A DNA stretch of 47,304 nt from Clostridiales bacterium (GCA_004552515.1 SFOF01000006.1:1-47304), one strand, 5' to 3'; shown: positions 25,612 through 34,260, counted from the stretch's first letter. The notes: generated by a model not told the origin, from the sequence alone. Numbers and translations: made by a program.

Positions 25612-26097
25612 ATGTTCAGGAAGAAGGATACCCGTTTCATCACCCGCGCGGCCGTCATTGCCGCCATTTACTGCGCGCTCACGCTGCTGCTGCGCCCCAT
25701 CAGCTACGGCGAGGTTCAGCTGCGCGTTTCCGAGGCGCTCACCATACTGCCCGTGCTCACGCCCGCCGCCGTGCCCGGCCTGTTCATCGGCTGCCTGCTG
25801 GCCAATCTTCTGGGCGGCAGCACGGTGATCGACATTGTTTTCGGCTCGCTGGCCACGCTGGGCGCGGCGCTTGTGACGCGCAAACTGCGCAATCGGCCTG
25901 CTCTGGCGGCGCTCGCGCCGGTGCTGTTCAACGCCGTGATCATCGGGCTGGTGCTGAGCGGCCTGTCCGATATGCCGCTGCCGCTGATCATGCTCTGGAT
26001 CGGCCTGGGCGAGGCGGCCGCCTGCTACGCGCTGGGACTGCCGCTTCTGTATATGCTCAAAAGGGCAAAGCTCGATACGAAGCTGTTCGCGGACTGA
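25612..26097 (+). CDS. queT: QueT family queuosine precursor (preQ1/preQ0) transporter
   Basis: A 161-residue membrane protein with about five hydrophobic helices and the QueT family blocks AVIAAIYCALTLLLRPISYGEVQLRVSEAL, here quoted only as the segments AVIAAIYCALTLL and YGEVQLRVSEAL, followed by GLFIGCLLANLLGG. QueT is a substrate-binding S component of ECF transporters for queuosine precursors. GGAAAGG (25594-25600) is two bases from an ATG at 25603 and eleven from the ATG at 25612; the latter is slightly preferred. The upstream preQ1-I riboswitch supports the substrate. No ECF ATPase genes are adjacent, as is common for S components. Confidence 0.9.
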   Translation: MFRKKDTRFITRAAVIAAIYCALTLLLRPISYGEVQLRVSEALTILPVLTPAAVPGLFIGCLLANLLGGSTVIDIVFGSLATLGAALVTRKLRNRPALAALAPVLFNAVIIGLVLSGLSDMPLPLIMLWIGLGEAAACYALGLPLLYMLKRAKLDTKLFAD

Positions 26098-26113
26098 CGA
26101 TCATAGAAAAAGA

Positions 26114-26146
26114 GGCGCTCTGATTCGCTGAATCGGAGCGCCCTTT
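26114..26146. terminator. Bidirectional terminator between queT and the macro-domain gene
   Basis: GGCGCTCTGATTC (26114-26126) pairs with GAATCGGAGCGCC (26130-26142), one G-U pair and a 3-base loop. The minus strand then reads TCTTTTTCTA and the plus strand CTTTGCTT. Confidence 0.85.
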
Positions 26147-26148
26147 GC

Positions 26149-27111
26149 TTATATGAAGAACAGCTGCCTTTCTCCGCAGGCGTACAGCACGGCGTTGAGC
26201 GCGTATATATCCGCGCCGAGGCCGATGAAAAAGCCGATGATCGCGTCTCTGCGGTCGCGGGGCAGCAGGAACAGTCCGGCCGATGCGAGCAGCGCGCGCG
26301 CTTCATCCTCCGTCAGCGACAGCGCGACGCACAGCGCCATGGCCGCGTCGCGGTCGGGCAGCTCGTCGGGACGATTGCGCAGCGCGGAAAGGCGGGCGAG
26401 CGTCATGTTGGCGCGGCGGCTCAATGCGCTTTCGGACAGACCCTTCTCGCGGGTGCGCGCCATGACCTGCTCGATGAAGGGTATCTCCGGCGCAGGCTCG
26501 GCGATCGGCTCGGGGGCGACCGGCTCAAGGAGCATTTCGTTCAGCGAGGGCAGCTCGTCGGCGACGTCCTCGAGCGGCTCGCGCGCTTCGGGATGCGCGA
26601 TATAGCTGGACAGCGCCGACCAGGTTTCCGCATCCGGACGCGTTGTGCGGGGATCATAGACGGAGAGATAGACCGTCATTTCCCGCTTTTCGAGGAAGGC
26701 GGCCAGCTCGGTCATGGCGATGCGGAACGCCTTTTCGCGCGGGTAGCCGTAGGGGCCGGTGGAGAGCAGCGGAAAGGCGATTGAGCGCGCCTTTTGGGCG
26801 GCGGCGAGAGACAGCGCCTCCCGATAGCAGGAAGCGAGCAGCTTGCTCTCGTGCTGGCGGCCGTTCACCCAGATCGGGCCGACGGCATGAACCACATATT
26901 GGGCGGGCAGCCTGAAGCCGGGCGTGATCACGGCGTGGCCGGGCGCGCAGGAGCCGAGTTTTTCGCAGGCAGCGCGCATTTCGGCAGCGCCCGCGGCCTT
27001 GAACAGCGCATCGCTCAGGCCGGTGCCCTGCCGGAGGTTGCGGTTGGCGGCGTTGACTACGATATCGACGTCCAGCGTGGCGGCAAAATCCTTGATGATC
27101 TGAATGGGCAT
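26149..27111 (-). CDS. Macro domain protein with C-terminal helix-turn-helix region
   Basis: Residues 1-165 form an ADP-ribose-binding macro domain: VDIVVNAANRNLRQGTGLSDALFKAAG near the start (NAAN and the glycine loop), the strand VVHAVGPIW and the phosphate loop PLLSTGPYGYP. After an acidic, Pro-rich linker (about 175-215) the C-terminal 100 residues look like an XRE-type helix-turn-helix plus a helical tail: SESALSRRANMTLARLSALRN, then an LSLTEDEARALLASAG segment. Macro domains remove or read ADP-ribose from proteins or nucleic acids. The fusion suggests regulation or nucleic-acid targeting, but the substrate is unknown. RBS AAAGGA precedes the ATG. Confidence 0.85.
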   Translation of the reverse strand: MPIQIIKDFAATLDVDIVVNAANRNLRQGTGLSDALFKAAGAAEMRAACEKLGSCAPGHAVITPGFRLPAQYVVHAVGPIWVNGRQHESKLLASCYREALSLAAAQKARSIAFPLLSTGPYGYPREKAFRIAMTELAAFLEKREMTVYLSVYDPRTTRPDAETWSALSSYIAHPEAREPLEDVADELPSLNEMLLEPVAPEPIAEPAPEIPFIEQVMARTREKGLSESALSRRANMTLARLSALRNRPDELPDRDAAMALCVALSLTEDEARALLASAGLFLLPRDRRDAIIGFFIGLGADIYALNAVLYACGERQLFFI

Positions 27112-27209
27112 GGCGGTATCCTTTCTTTGGGGCGTGCAAATGACTATATTTGTTTATTTCGCGGCGCGGCGCGCATTTTCCTGCCGATGCGATAATTCGC
27201 GGGCGGCTC

Positions 27210-27238
27210 TTGTGTTTGAGGCGGCGGGCTGATATAAT
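27210..27238 (+). promoter_or_regulatory. Promoter of the FAD oxidoreductase/sialidase-like operon
   Basis: TTGTGT (27210-27215), 17-base spacer, TATAAT (27233-27238), about 45 bases before the start codon. Confidence 0.75.
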
Positions 27239-27282
27239 GGATTTAACATCCGGAGATCAAAACGAAAAGGATGGAGAGAGCC

Positions 27283-29208
27283 ATGAATCAGTATTTTATA
27301 GAAGCCGAGTCGTTCAAAAATCTGGGCGGCTGGGCGATCGATCAGCAGTCCATGGATCAGATGGGTTCGCCCTATATCATGGCGCACGGTCTGGGCGTTC
27401 CCGTGGCCGACGCGGAGACGGAAATCGACGTGAGCGCGGGGCGCTATGCGGTGTGGGCGCGCACGCGGGACTGGACGGCGGTCTGGGGCAAGGGCACGCC
27501 GGCGGGGCGCTTCGACGTGCGCGTGGACGGAGAGCCGCTTCCGACTGTGCTGGGCACGAACGGCGCGGCGTGGGCATGGCAGAAGGCGGGCGAGATTGAT
27601 CTCGGCGCGGGGCGGCACACGCTGGCTTTGCACGATCTGACCGGCTTTAACGGCCGCTGCGACGCGATCTATATGACCGACGACCTCGGCTTTACGCCGC
27701 CGGACGATACGGCGGCCATTGAGGAGATGCGCCGCGCACTGAACTGGCATGAAATTGCCGAATGTGAAGAGGATTATGATCTGATCGTCGCGGGCGGCGG
27801 CGTGGCGGGCGTGTGCATGGCGCTTGCGGCGCGGCGCACCGGCACGAAAACGCTGCTCGTCAACGACCGCGGCGTGCTGGGCGGCTGCAACAGCTCGGAC
27901 ATCCGCGTGTGCATGGGCGGTCAGATCCATCTGCCGCCGTATCCGCGCCTGGGCGACGTTGTGCGGGAGATCGCGCCGGTCATGGGCAGGCCGACCATCT
28001 ATCCCGCCGAATATTTCGAGGACGCGCGCAAGAAGTTTGCCTTCGAGCCGCTCGAATATCAGGAGACAAAATGCGATATTGCGCTGTGGGAGCACATAAC
28101 CGCGCTCGAGAAGGACGGGGACGTCATCACCGCAGTCGTGACCACCAACGTGCGCACGGGCCGAAAGACGCGCTATCATGCCCGCCTGTTTGCCGACTGC
28201 ACCGGCGACGCGACGCTTGCCCGTATGGCGGACTGCGCCGTGATGTATGGCCGCGAGGCGGCGGATACGTTCGGCGAATCGCTGGGCGCGCCGGATTATC
28301 AGCGGCTGGTCATGGGCCATTCGCTGCGCTGGTATTCTCAGCCGCGGGATGAAGAAACGCCCTTCCCGGCGATCGACTGGGGCTTTGACTTTGATGAGGA
28401 CACCTGCTATTTCGTGCGCTCGGGCGACTGGGAGCAGGAGGCGGGCTTCAGGCGCGACATGGTGGAGGACATCGAGTATATCCGCGATTACGGCCTGCGC
28501 GCCATATTCAGCAACTGGAATTTCCAGAAGAATCTCTCGAAGCGGCGCGGCGAGTATGCCCGGGACGCGCTCGAATGGATCTCGCCCATCGGCGGCAAGC
28601 GCGAGAGCTATCGCGTCGTGGGCGATCACATCCTCACGCAGGCCGATCTCGAAACGCCGAACGTCTATGACGACGCGACGGCCTGCATCACCTGGTCGAT
28701 CGACATACACTTCCCCGAGCCGGACAACGAGGCGCGCTTCGGCGAGGCGTTCCGCTCGTTCGCGTATCACAGGGGCATCGTGAAGCCCTATCCCGTGCCG
28801 TATCGCTGCCTGTACGCGCGCGATGTGCGCAATCTCTTCCTCGGCGGCCGCGATGTGAGCGCCAGCCATGTGGCGTTTTCGGCGATCCGCGTCATGCGCA
28901 CGCTGGGCGCGCTGGGCGAGGCGGCGGGATTGGCTGCGTCGGTCTGCACAAAGCACGGCGCGTGGCCGCGGGACGTCTACACCGACTATCTGGACGAATT
29001 CAAGGCGGCCATGACGGCGGGCGTGCCCATTCCCGATTCGTTTAACTGCGGCATCGGCGACGAGGAAGCCTATCACTTCAAGGATTTGGGCTGGATACAC
29101 TTTCATCCCTATCGCTGCGAAAGCGAAAACGAGCGCGAGAAAATTCGCCGCAACGTCATGGCGCTGGGGATGAAGCACAAATATGAGGAGCCGGACTGGC
29201 TGAAGTGA
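27283..29208 (+). CDS. FAD-dependent oxidoreductase with N-terminal carbohydrate-binding-like domain
   Basis: A 641-residue two-domain protein. Residues 1-150 form a beta-rich module beginning YFIEAESFKNLGGW and including ISVSAGRYAVWARTRDW-like strands (read as DVSAGRYAVWARTRDW), resembling CBM6/35-like jelly rolls. From residue 164 comes a dinucleotide-binding motif DYDLIVAGGGVAGV followed by GVLGGCNSSDIRVCMGG, typical of the FAD_oxidored family (PF12831). The C-terminal part contains the FAD-closing block NLFLGGRDVSASHVAFSAIRVMRT. There is no signal peptide. The ATG at 27283 follows GGAGAG; an upstream ATG at 27271 is also in frame. The following sialidase-like gene starts 37 bases later. 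The reaction is unknown; sugar oxidation is inferred from the context. Confidence 0.8.
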   Translation: MNQYFIEAESFKNLGGWAIDQQSMDQMGSPYIMAHGLGVPVADAETEIDVSAGRYAVWARTRDWTAVWGKGTPAGRFDVRVDGEPLPTVLGTNGAAWAWQKAGEIDLGAGRHTLALHDLTGFNGRCDAIYMTDDLGFTPPDDTAAIEEMRRALNWHEIAECEEDYDLIVAGGGVAGVCMALAARRTGTKTLLVNDRGVLGGCNSSDIRVCMGGQIHLPPYPRLGDVVREIAPVMGRPTIYPAEYFEDARKKFAFEPLEYQETKCDIALWEHITALEKDGDVITAVVTTNVRTGRKTRYHARLFADCTGDATLARMADCAVMYGREAADTFGESLGAPDYQRLVMGHSLRWYSQPRDEETPFPAIDWGFDFDEDTCYFVRSGDWEQEAGFRRDMVEDIEYIRDYGLRAIFSNWNFQKNLSKRRGEYARDALEWISPIGGKRESYRVVGDHILTQADLETPNVYDDATACITWSIDIHFPEPDNEARFGEAFRSFAYHRGIVKPYPVPYRCLYARDVRNLFLGGRDVSASHVAFSAIRVMRTLGALGEAAGLAASVCTKHGAWPRDVYTDYLDEFKAAMTAGVPIPDSFNCGIGDEEAYHFKDLGWIHFHPYRCESENEREKIRRNVMALGMKHKYEEPDWLK

Positions 29209-29245
29209 GCGCGGCTCCGGCAGGGAATGTGAGGAGGAAGCGGTT

Positions 29246-30331
29246 ATGAGCATTCATGTCAATGGAGAAAACGGTGTGGTTTGTCGTGTGCCGAACTGCG
29301 ATTTCGGCTATTTCGGCTGGCCGTCGATCGCGCGTCTGGCGGACGGCACGCTGATTGCGGGCGCGTCCGGGCTGCGCTGGGGACACATCTGCCCGTGGGG
29401 CAAGAGCGTGCTGAGCGAGAGCCATGACGGCGGCAAGACGTGGACGGAGCCTCATGTCGTTCACGATTCGCCGCTGGACGACCGCGACGTGGGCGTTGTG
29501 GCGCTGGGCGGCCAGAGCGTGATGATCACCTGGTTTACGCTCGATTCGCGCGAATTTCTGGCCGAGTATCGGCGGGGCATGAGCGGCGCGGTTCGCTCGT
29601 GGATGGAGGGCAAGGTCAGCGCGCTGGACGATCAGACGGTGAAGGCGCACAAGGGCAGCTGGACGCGCCTGAGTACGGACGGCGGCAAAACGTGGAGCGC
29701 GCCCCGACGCGCGCCCGTCAGCGCCCCGCACGGCCCGATTCTGCTCAAAAACGGCGCGCTGCTCTATGCGGGCAAGCGCTTTCCGGAAGAGGATATGCGC
29801 CCCGTCGCGCGCGATGTGGCCGTGTGCGTGAGCGACGATCAGGGCGAAAGCTGGCGCGAAATCGGCGCGCTGATCTGCCCGCGCGGCTTTAGGTGGGACG
29901 AAATCCACGAGGCGCATCCGGTGGAGCTGGCCGACGGAACGCTTCTGTGCAGCCTGCGCGTGCATGAGAAGGACACCATCGCCACATGGCTGAGCCGCTC
30001 GACCGACGGCGGGGCCACATGGAGCGATCCCGTGCGTCTGCCCTGCGACGGCGCGCCCGCGCATATGCTGCTGCACTCCTCGGGCGTGATCGTGTGCGTT
30101 TACGGCTACCGGCACGAGCCGTTCGGCCAGCGCGCGCTCCTCAGCCGTGACGGCGTAACCTGGAGCGGCGAGCTGATCCTGCGCGACGACGGACTGGACG
30201 GCGATCTGGGCTATCCGGCCTCGGTCGAGCTGCCGGACGGCGAGATACTGACCGTCTACTATCAGCGGCTTCCGGGCGACGCCAAGACCAGCGTGCTTTC
30301 TACCCGCTGGCATCTGCCGGAGATCATCTGA
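29246..30331 (+). CDS. Sialidase-like six-bladed beta-propeller protein (Asp-box repeats)
   Basis: This 361-residue protein has at least four Asp-box repeats (SxDxGxTW type): SHDGGKTW, STDGGKTW, SDDQGESW and STDGGATW, plus a weaker SRDGVTW. These mark the blades of sialidase-fold propellers. An early CRVPNCDFGYFGWPSIARLADG segment occupies the position of the sialidase RIP motif, with an Arg available for carboxylate binding. A true exo-sialidase is possible, but many related proteins act on other sugars. No signal peptide, so action would be cytoplasmic. RBS GAGGAGG is close to the ATG. It follows the FAD oxidoreductase in one operon. Confidence 0.75.
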   Translation: MSIHVNGENGVVCRVPNCDFGYFGWPSIARLADGTLIAGASGLRWGHICPWGKSVLSESHDGGKTWTEPHVVHDSPLDDRDVGVVALGGQSVMITWFTLDSREFLAEYRRGMSGAVRSWMEGKVSALDDQTVKAHKGSWTRLSTDGGKTWSAPRRAPVSAPHGPILLKNGALLYAGKRFPEEDMRPVARDVAVCVSDDQGESWREIGALICPRGFRWDEIHEAHPVELADGTLLCSLRVHEKDTIATWLSRSTDGGATWSDPVRLPCDGAPAHMLLHSSGVIVCVYGYRHEPFGQRALLSRDGVTWSGELILRDDGLDGDLGYPASVELPDGEILTVYYQRLPGDAKTSVLSTRWHLPEII

Positions 30332-30363
30332 GCGGCGGATCGAAGAAGGGGAGGCCGAAAGCG

Positions 30364-30702
30364 ATGGAGACGTGGTGGCTGTGCTATCTGCCGCTGATTT
30401 TCCTGCTGTATATGGGTTATTTGAAACGGAAAGGGCGGCTGCGGCGGATCAGGGCGAGGATCGGAAGAAAGAAGGGGGATACGGAAATGCAGGAGCTTGC
30501 GAAGCGCTTTATCGGCAGGGACGTTCTGCTCTATCTGATTTCGGAGAGCAACATAGACGGGATTCTGAAAGAGGTTATTGACAACGCCGTCGTTATCGAA
30601 AAGGACGGAAAGGAGAATGTCGTCAATCTCGATTATGTCGTTCGCATGAGGGAATATCCCGTTGGAAAGAACGGAAAGCGGAAGTCCATTGTCATGGACT
30701 GA
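30364..30702 (+). CDS. Small membrane-anchored Sm-like protein
   Basis: A 112-residue protein beginning with one hydrophobic segment (WWLCYLPLIFLLYMGYL), a very basic linker (KRKGRLRRIRARIGRKK) and a 65-residue domain with strands DVLLYLISESNIDGILKEV, NAVVIEKDGKENVVNLDYV and VVRMREYPV. This five-strand pattern resembles an Sm/SH3-like small barrel; the family is not certain to me. RBS AAGGGGAGG is nine bases from the ATG. An internal ATG at 30487, with GGGGGA upstream, would produce the barrel alone without the anchor. It ends the operon just before a strong terminator. Confidence 0.65.
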   Translation: METWWLCYLPLIFLLYMGYLKRKGRLRRIRARIGRKKGDTEMQELAKRFIGRDVLLYLISESNIDGILKEVIDNAVVIEKDGKENVVNLDYVVRMREYPVGKNGKRKSIVMD

Positions 30703-30724
30703 CGGCTGAGTCTGATATAGGCGT

Positions 30725-30768
30725 AAAAAACGCCCGCCGCCGCACGGACAGACGTGCGATGGCGGGCG
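30725..30768. terminator. Bidirectional intrinsic terminator
   Basis: CGCCCGCC (30731-30738) with GGCGGGCG (30761-30768) and CGCACG (30741-30746) with CGTGCG (30753-30758) form a long stem with a small internal loop. AAAAAA precedes it, giving U6 on the minus strand; CTTTATG follows on plus. It separates convergent genes. Confidence 0.85.
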
Positions 30769-30780
30769 CTTTATGCGCTT

Positions 30781-32112
30781 TTACACGGTCAGCGTGAAGG
30801 TCGGATTTGCGTCGGGGGTCCTGGAGAGGTGGATGGCGTGATGCGTGGTTCTGCCGTTTGCGGTGACCTCCGCGTCGTATTCGCCATAGAAGCCCTTGAA
30901 GGCCGCGCAGCCGCTCTCGCCGACGGTCAGCGTCTCGTTGGTGCGCCACTGCTTCGTGAAGAGATCGCGGAGCACCTTCAGCGCGGGCTTGGGCGTGATG
31001 TCGAAGTGCATCAGGCCGCCGGCCAGCTTGTTTTCGCCGCAGCTGAAGTCGCCCGGCTCGGCGTTGAAGGCGTAGCCGTCCACCAGATTCCAGTAGATGA
31101 CCGCCTCGATATTGGCCTCGCCGAACCAGATGGTGTAGAGGTTTTTGAGCACCTCGGCCTGAATATCCTCGGCCTCGCGGCTGAAGGGATCGTGGCAGGG
31201 GAAGGTGACCTCGGTGATCTGGAAGGGGCGGCCCAGCGTGGCGAAGGTGTCGAACACGCGGTACATATTGACCGGGTTGAACTGCTTTTTCACCACGTCG
31301 GCCTCGTTGTTCACATCGCACCAGACGTGATACTGGAAGCCGATCGTGTCGATGGGCGCGCCTTTGAGCAGCGCGCGTTCAACCTGCATGAAGTAGGGAT
31401 AGCGGTTGTAGAGGAAGTTCTCGCGGAAGCACTCGCCGCCCTCGTTGCAGATCAGCTCGTTCATCGGGAAATGGCGCTCGGCCATCTGGAAGGAGCGCTC
31501 CATGAACAGGGGATTGATGTACATGGGCGTGACGTAGCTGCCCCAGTAGGACTCGTTGGTCACTTCCCAGCCATGGATGCGGTGGGCGTAGCGCTCGGCG
31601 CACTCGGCCATGCGCTTATCGAGCTTCTTCCACTGCGTCGGCTCGTCGTACTTTTGCAGCCATTTCGGCTCAAAGTGATCATAGTGCAGGCAGTGCGCCT
31701 TGGGGGTGATGCCGTTTTCCTCGCAGTATTCCAGGCAGAGATCGGGCGCGGGGCGGCGATACACCCTGGGCGAATCCTTCGCAAAGCGCGGCTTGCCCTC
31801 CTCAGGCTCGAGCGTGTCCCAGTAGAAGGGCACTGTGGCCATGTTGAAGTGCTGCTTAAACACCTCGCGGTAGGCGGCGTTCTTCTCCTCGGTTTCAAAT
31901 TCGTCGATCATGAAGATGTTCGCGCCGTATTTGAAATCGTGCGTCTTCTGGGTGAGCTTGACGGTCGCCTCGCGGACGGGGGCGCCGTTTTCGTCCTTCA
32001 GGGCGATCGTGCAGAAGCCCTTGCGGCCGTTTTCGATGCCGGCCTTCGAGCGCTCGGCGATCAGACCGGCGTTGTCCTTAAAGGGCTTGAGCATATATTC
32101 TTCACGTGTCAT
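30781..32112 (-). CDS. Endo-1,4-beta-xylanase-like, glycoside hydrolase family 10 (cytoplasmic)
   Basis: The 443-residue protein has a short N-terminal beta domain (about 30-65), then a GH10-like TIM barrel. The acid/base Glu187 lies in GWEVTNESYWG and the nucleophile Glu301 in FQITEVTFPCHD, where classical GH10 has ITELD. Other GH10 features are FYWDTLEPEEGKPRF, AHCLHYDHFEPKWL and AVIYWNLVDGYAF. No signal peptide is present, so it probably trims imported xylo-oligosaccharides rather than polymeric xylan. The ATG at 32112 follows AAGGAGG by eight bases. It has its own promoter and terminator. Confidence 0.85.
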   Translation of the reverse strand: MTREEYMLKPFKDNAGLIAERSKAGIENGRKGFCTIALKDENGAPVREATVKLTQKTHDFKYGANIFMIDEFETEEKNAAYREVFKQHFNMATVPFYWDTLEPEEGKPRFAKDSPRVYRRPAPDLCLEYCEENGITPKAHCLHYDHFEPKWLQKYDEPTQWKKLDKRMAECAERYAHRIHGWEVTNESYWGSYVTPMYINPLFMERSFQMAERHFPMNELICNEGGECFRENFLYNRYPYFMQVERALLKGAPIDTIGFQYHVWCDVNNEADVVKKQFNPVNMYRVFDTFATLGRPFQITEVTFPCHDPFSREAEDIQAEVLKNLYTIWFGEANIEAVIYWNLVDGYAFNAEPGDFSCGENKLAGGLMHFDITPKPALKVLRDLFTKQWRTNETLTVGESGCAAFKGFYGEYDAEVTANGRTTHHAIHLSRTPDANPTFTLTV

Positions 32113-32151
32113 GGTTATGTCCTCCTTGGCTGGATTTTGTGATTCACCCAT

Positions 32152-32180
32152 AGAGTACCACACGCGGCGCGGTTCGTAAA
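32152..32180 (-). promoter_or_regulatory. Promoter of the GH10 gene
   Basis: Minus-strand TTTACG (32180-32175), 17-base spacer, TACTCT (32157-32152). Confidence 0.5.
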
Positions 32181-32229
32181 CAACTATGTTCCGAAGAATA
32201 GCAACTATATTACGTTTTTGCAAAACATG

Positions 32230-32260
32230 AAAAAGCCCTCCGCGCGCGTGGCACGGAGGG
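32230..32260 (-). terminator. Intrinsic terminator of asd
   Basis: CCCTCCG (32236-32242) pairs with CGGAGGG (32254-32260); the minus strand continues with TTTTTCATG. Confidence 0.75.
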
Positions 32261-32279
32261 ATGGAAGAATCGATGCGCC

Positions 32280-33362
32280 TTACTTGTGCGGAATATAGCC
32301 CTGCGCACAGAGCAGCTCGGCGGTCAGCACGGCGCCGCCGGCCGCGCCGCGAACGGTGTTGTGCGCCAGCGCGGCGAATTTGTAATCGAAAATGCTGTCC
32401 TCGCGCAGACGGCCCAGGCTCACGCCCATGCCGCGCTCCAGATCGCGGTCGAGACGGGTCTGCGGGCGGTTGTCCTCCTCAAAGTAGGTCAGGAACTGCT
32501 TCGGAGCGGAGGGCAGGTTCAGCTCCTGCGGCGCGCCTTTGAACGCCTTCCAGCGGTCGAGGATCTCGTCGCGCGGGGGCTTTTTGTCAAAGGACACCGA
32601 CACGGCGGCCATGTGGCCGTCGGACACCGGCACGCGGTAGCACTGCGCGCTGATGACCGGCGCGCCGGCGCTGACGATCTCGCCGTTTTCGACATGGCCC
32701 CAGATCTTGAGCGGCTCCATTTCGCTCTTTTCTTCCTCGCCGCCGATATAGGGGATAACGTTGTCGATCATCTCCGGCCAGCGCTTGAACGTCTTGCCCG
32801 CGCCGGAAATGGCCTGATAGGTGCAGACGCTGATCTGCTTAATGCCGAAATCGCGCAGCGGGCTGAGCGCGGGCACATAGCCCTGAATGGAGCAGTTGGG
32901 CTTGACAGCCACAAAGCCGGTCTTTGTGCCCAGGCGGCGGCGCTGATATTCGATGACCGCCGTGTGATCGGAATTGACCTCGGGCACCATCATGGGCACG
33001 TCCTTCGTCCAGCGGTGCGCGGAGTTGTTGGAGACGACGGGCGTTTCAGTTCGGGCGACGGAATCCTCCAGCGCGCGGATCTGATCCTTGGGCATATCGA
33101 CGGCGCAAAAGGTGAAATCGACCTTCTCGGCGAGCGCGTTTACGTCGGCCGCGTCGAGTATGGTCATGCCGGCGGCGTAATCGGGGATCGGCCAGTCGAA
33201 CGCCCAGCGGTTGGCGACGGCCTCGCGGTAGGTCTGTCCGGCGGAGCGGGCGCTCGCGGCCAGCGCGGTCACTTCAAACCAGGGGTGATTTTCCAGAAGC
33301 GTCAGGAAGCGCTGGCCGACCATGCCGGTTGCGCCGATGATGCCAACACGATATTTTTGCAT
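32280..33362 (-). CDS. asd: Aspartate-semialdehyde dehydrogenase
   Basis: A 360-residue enzyme that reduces aspartyl phosphate to aspartate semialdehyde, the branch point to lysine, diaminopimelate, threonine and methionine. The NADP loop is VGIIGATGMVGQRF at residue 5, and the active-site cysteine is Cys157 in VKPNCSIQGY. QAISGAGKTF and the basic residue in CYRVPVSDGHMAAVSV complete the active site. The sequence follows the archaeal/fungal-type branch (about 350-360 residues) rather than the classical bacterial one. GGAGG lies eight bases upstream of the ATG at 33362. Own promoter and terminator. Confidence 0.95.
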   Translation of the reverse strand: MQKYRVGIIGATGMVGQRFLTLLENHPWFEVTALAASARSAGQTYREAVANRWAFDWPIPDYAAGMTILDAADVNALAEKVDFTFCAVDMPKDQIRALEDSVARTETPVVSNNSAHRWTKDVPMMVPEVNSDHTAVIEYQRRRLGTKTGFVAVKPNCSIQGYVPALSPLRDFGIKQISVCTYQAISGAGKTFKRWPEMIDNVIPYIGGEEEKSEMEPLKIWGHVENGEIVSAGAPVISAQCYRVPVSDGHMAAVSVSFDKKPPRDEILDRWKAFKGAPQELNLPSAPKQFLTYFEEDNRPQTRLDRDLERGMGVSLGRLREDSIFDYKFAALAHNTVRGAAGGAVLTAELLCAQGYIPHK

Positions 33363-33432
33363 GATGAAATCCTCCAAGGCGTCAAATTGCGCCGATATTT
33401 CGAGCGATTGCCGGTAAAAGTGATGTATTTGT

Positions 33433-33461
33433 ATGATAGCATTGCCGCCGCGGTCTGTCAA
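33433..33461 (-). promoter_or_regulatory. Promoter of asd
   Basis: Minus-strand TTGACA (33461-33456), 17-base spacer, TATCAT (33438-33433). Confidence 0.82.
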
Positions 33462-33487
33462 GCATATTCGCGGTTAAGAAGCGCGGC

Positions 33488-33516
33488 TTGCGGGCGGCGC
33501 GGATGCGTGATACAAT
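33488..33516 (+). promoter_or_regulatory. Promoter of the broken sugar isomerase gene
   Basis: TTGCGG (33488-33493), 17-base spacer, TACAAT (33511-33516). Confidence 0.65.
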
Positions 33517-33550
33517 GAAAGCAGCAACAAAAATGCGGGAGGGTATGATG

Positions 33551-34260
33551 ATGAAGCTGGCATTTTCATCACTGGGCTGCCCCGGCTGGAGCTATGAGCA
33601 GCTGCTGGACGAGGCGGCGCGGGACGGCTACGCGGGGCTGGAGATTCGCGGCGTGGGCGGCGAGATGCGCGCCGATAAAATCGATTGCTTTGCCATTGGC
33701 AGGCAGCAGGACGCGCGGCGCGCGGCGCAGGCGAGGGGCGTAAAGCTGATCGGCTTCGGCGCGTCCTCGTCGTTTCACGATCCGGCCAATCTGGAAAACG
33801 CGCTGAGCGATGCGTTTGCGGCGGTCGATGTGGCCGCGGCGCTGGGCATGAGCTTTGTGCGCGTGTTCGGCGACCGCATCGCGCCCGAGGACGACGAGCG
33901 GGCTGTGATCGCGCGTGTGGCGGACGGGATTAAAGAGGTGTGCCGCTACGCCGAGGGCGCGGGCGTGACCGTCCTTCAGGAGTGCCACGGCAATTTCAAC
34001 AGCGCCGGGCGGCTGCTGGCCGTCGCGGAGCGCGTCGGCTGCGCGAATTACGGCATCCTCTGGGACGTCGCGCACAGCGATAAGATTTACGGCGACCGCT
34101 ATGAGGAATTCTATGCCGCGTTCCGATCCTGCGTCTGCTGGAGAAGGACGGCTATTCGGGCTATATCTCGCTCGAGTGGGAAAAGACATGGCATCCCGAG
34201 CTGCGCGACGCGCGGGAGGAGCTGCCGCATTTCGTCCGCTATATTCGCGAGCATATGTGA
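33551..34260 (+). pseudogene. Sugar phosphate isomerase/epimerase, internally deleted and frameshifted
   Basis: The first 191 codons encode a normal xylose-isomerase-like TIM barrel: MKLAFSSLGCPGWSYEQLL, the metal-ligand block VLQECHGNFNSAG and LWDVAHSDKIYGDRYEEFYAAF. At about 34121-34126 the reading frame jumps. The continuation of the family, LRLLEKDGYSGYISLEWEK followed by HPELR and the closing REHM, is read two bases out of frame and stops at 34260. About 35-45 residues expected between these parts, including the HxKD metal/catalytic segment, are missing. In the original frame translation runs on with nonsense to 34288. The start at 33551 is chosen because GGGAGGG is seven bases upstream; ATGs at 33545 and 33548 are too close. 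Confidence 0.8.
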
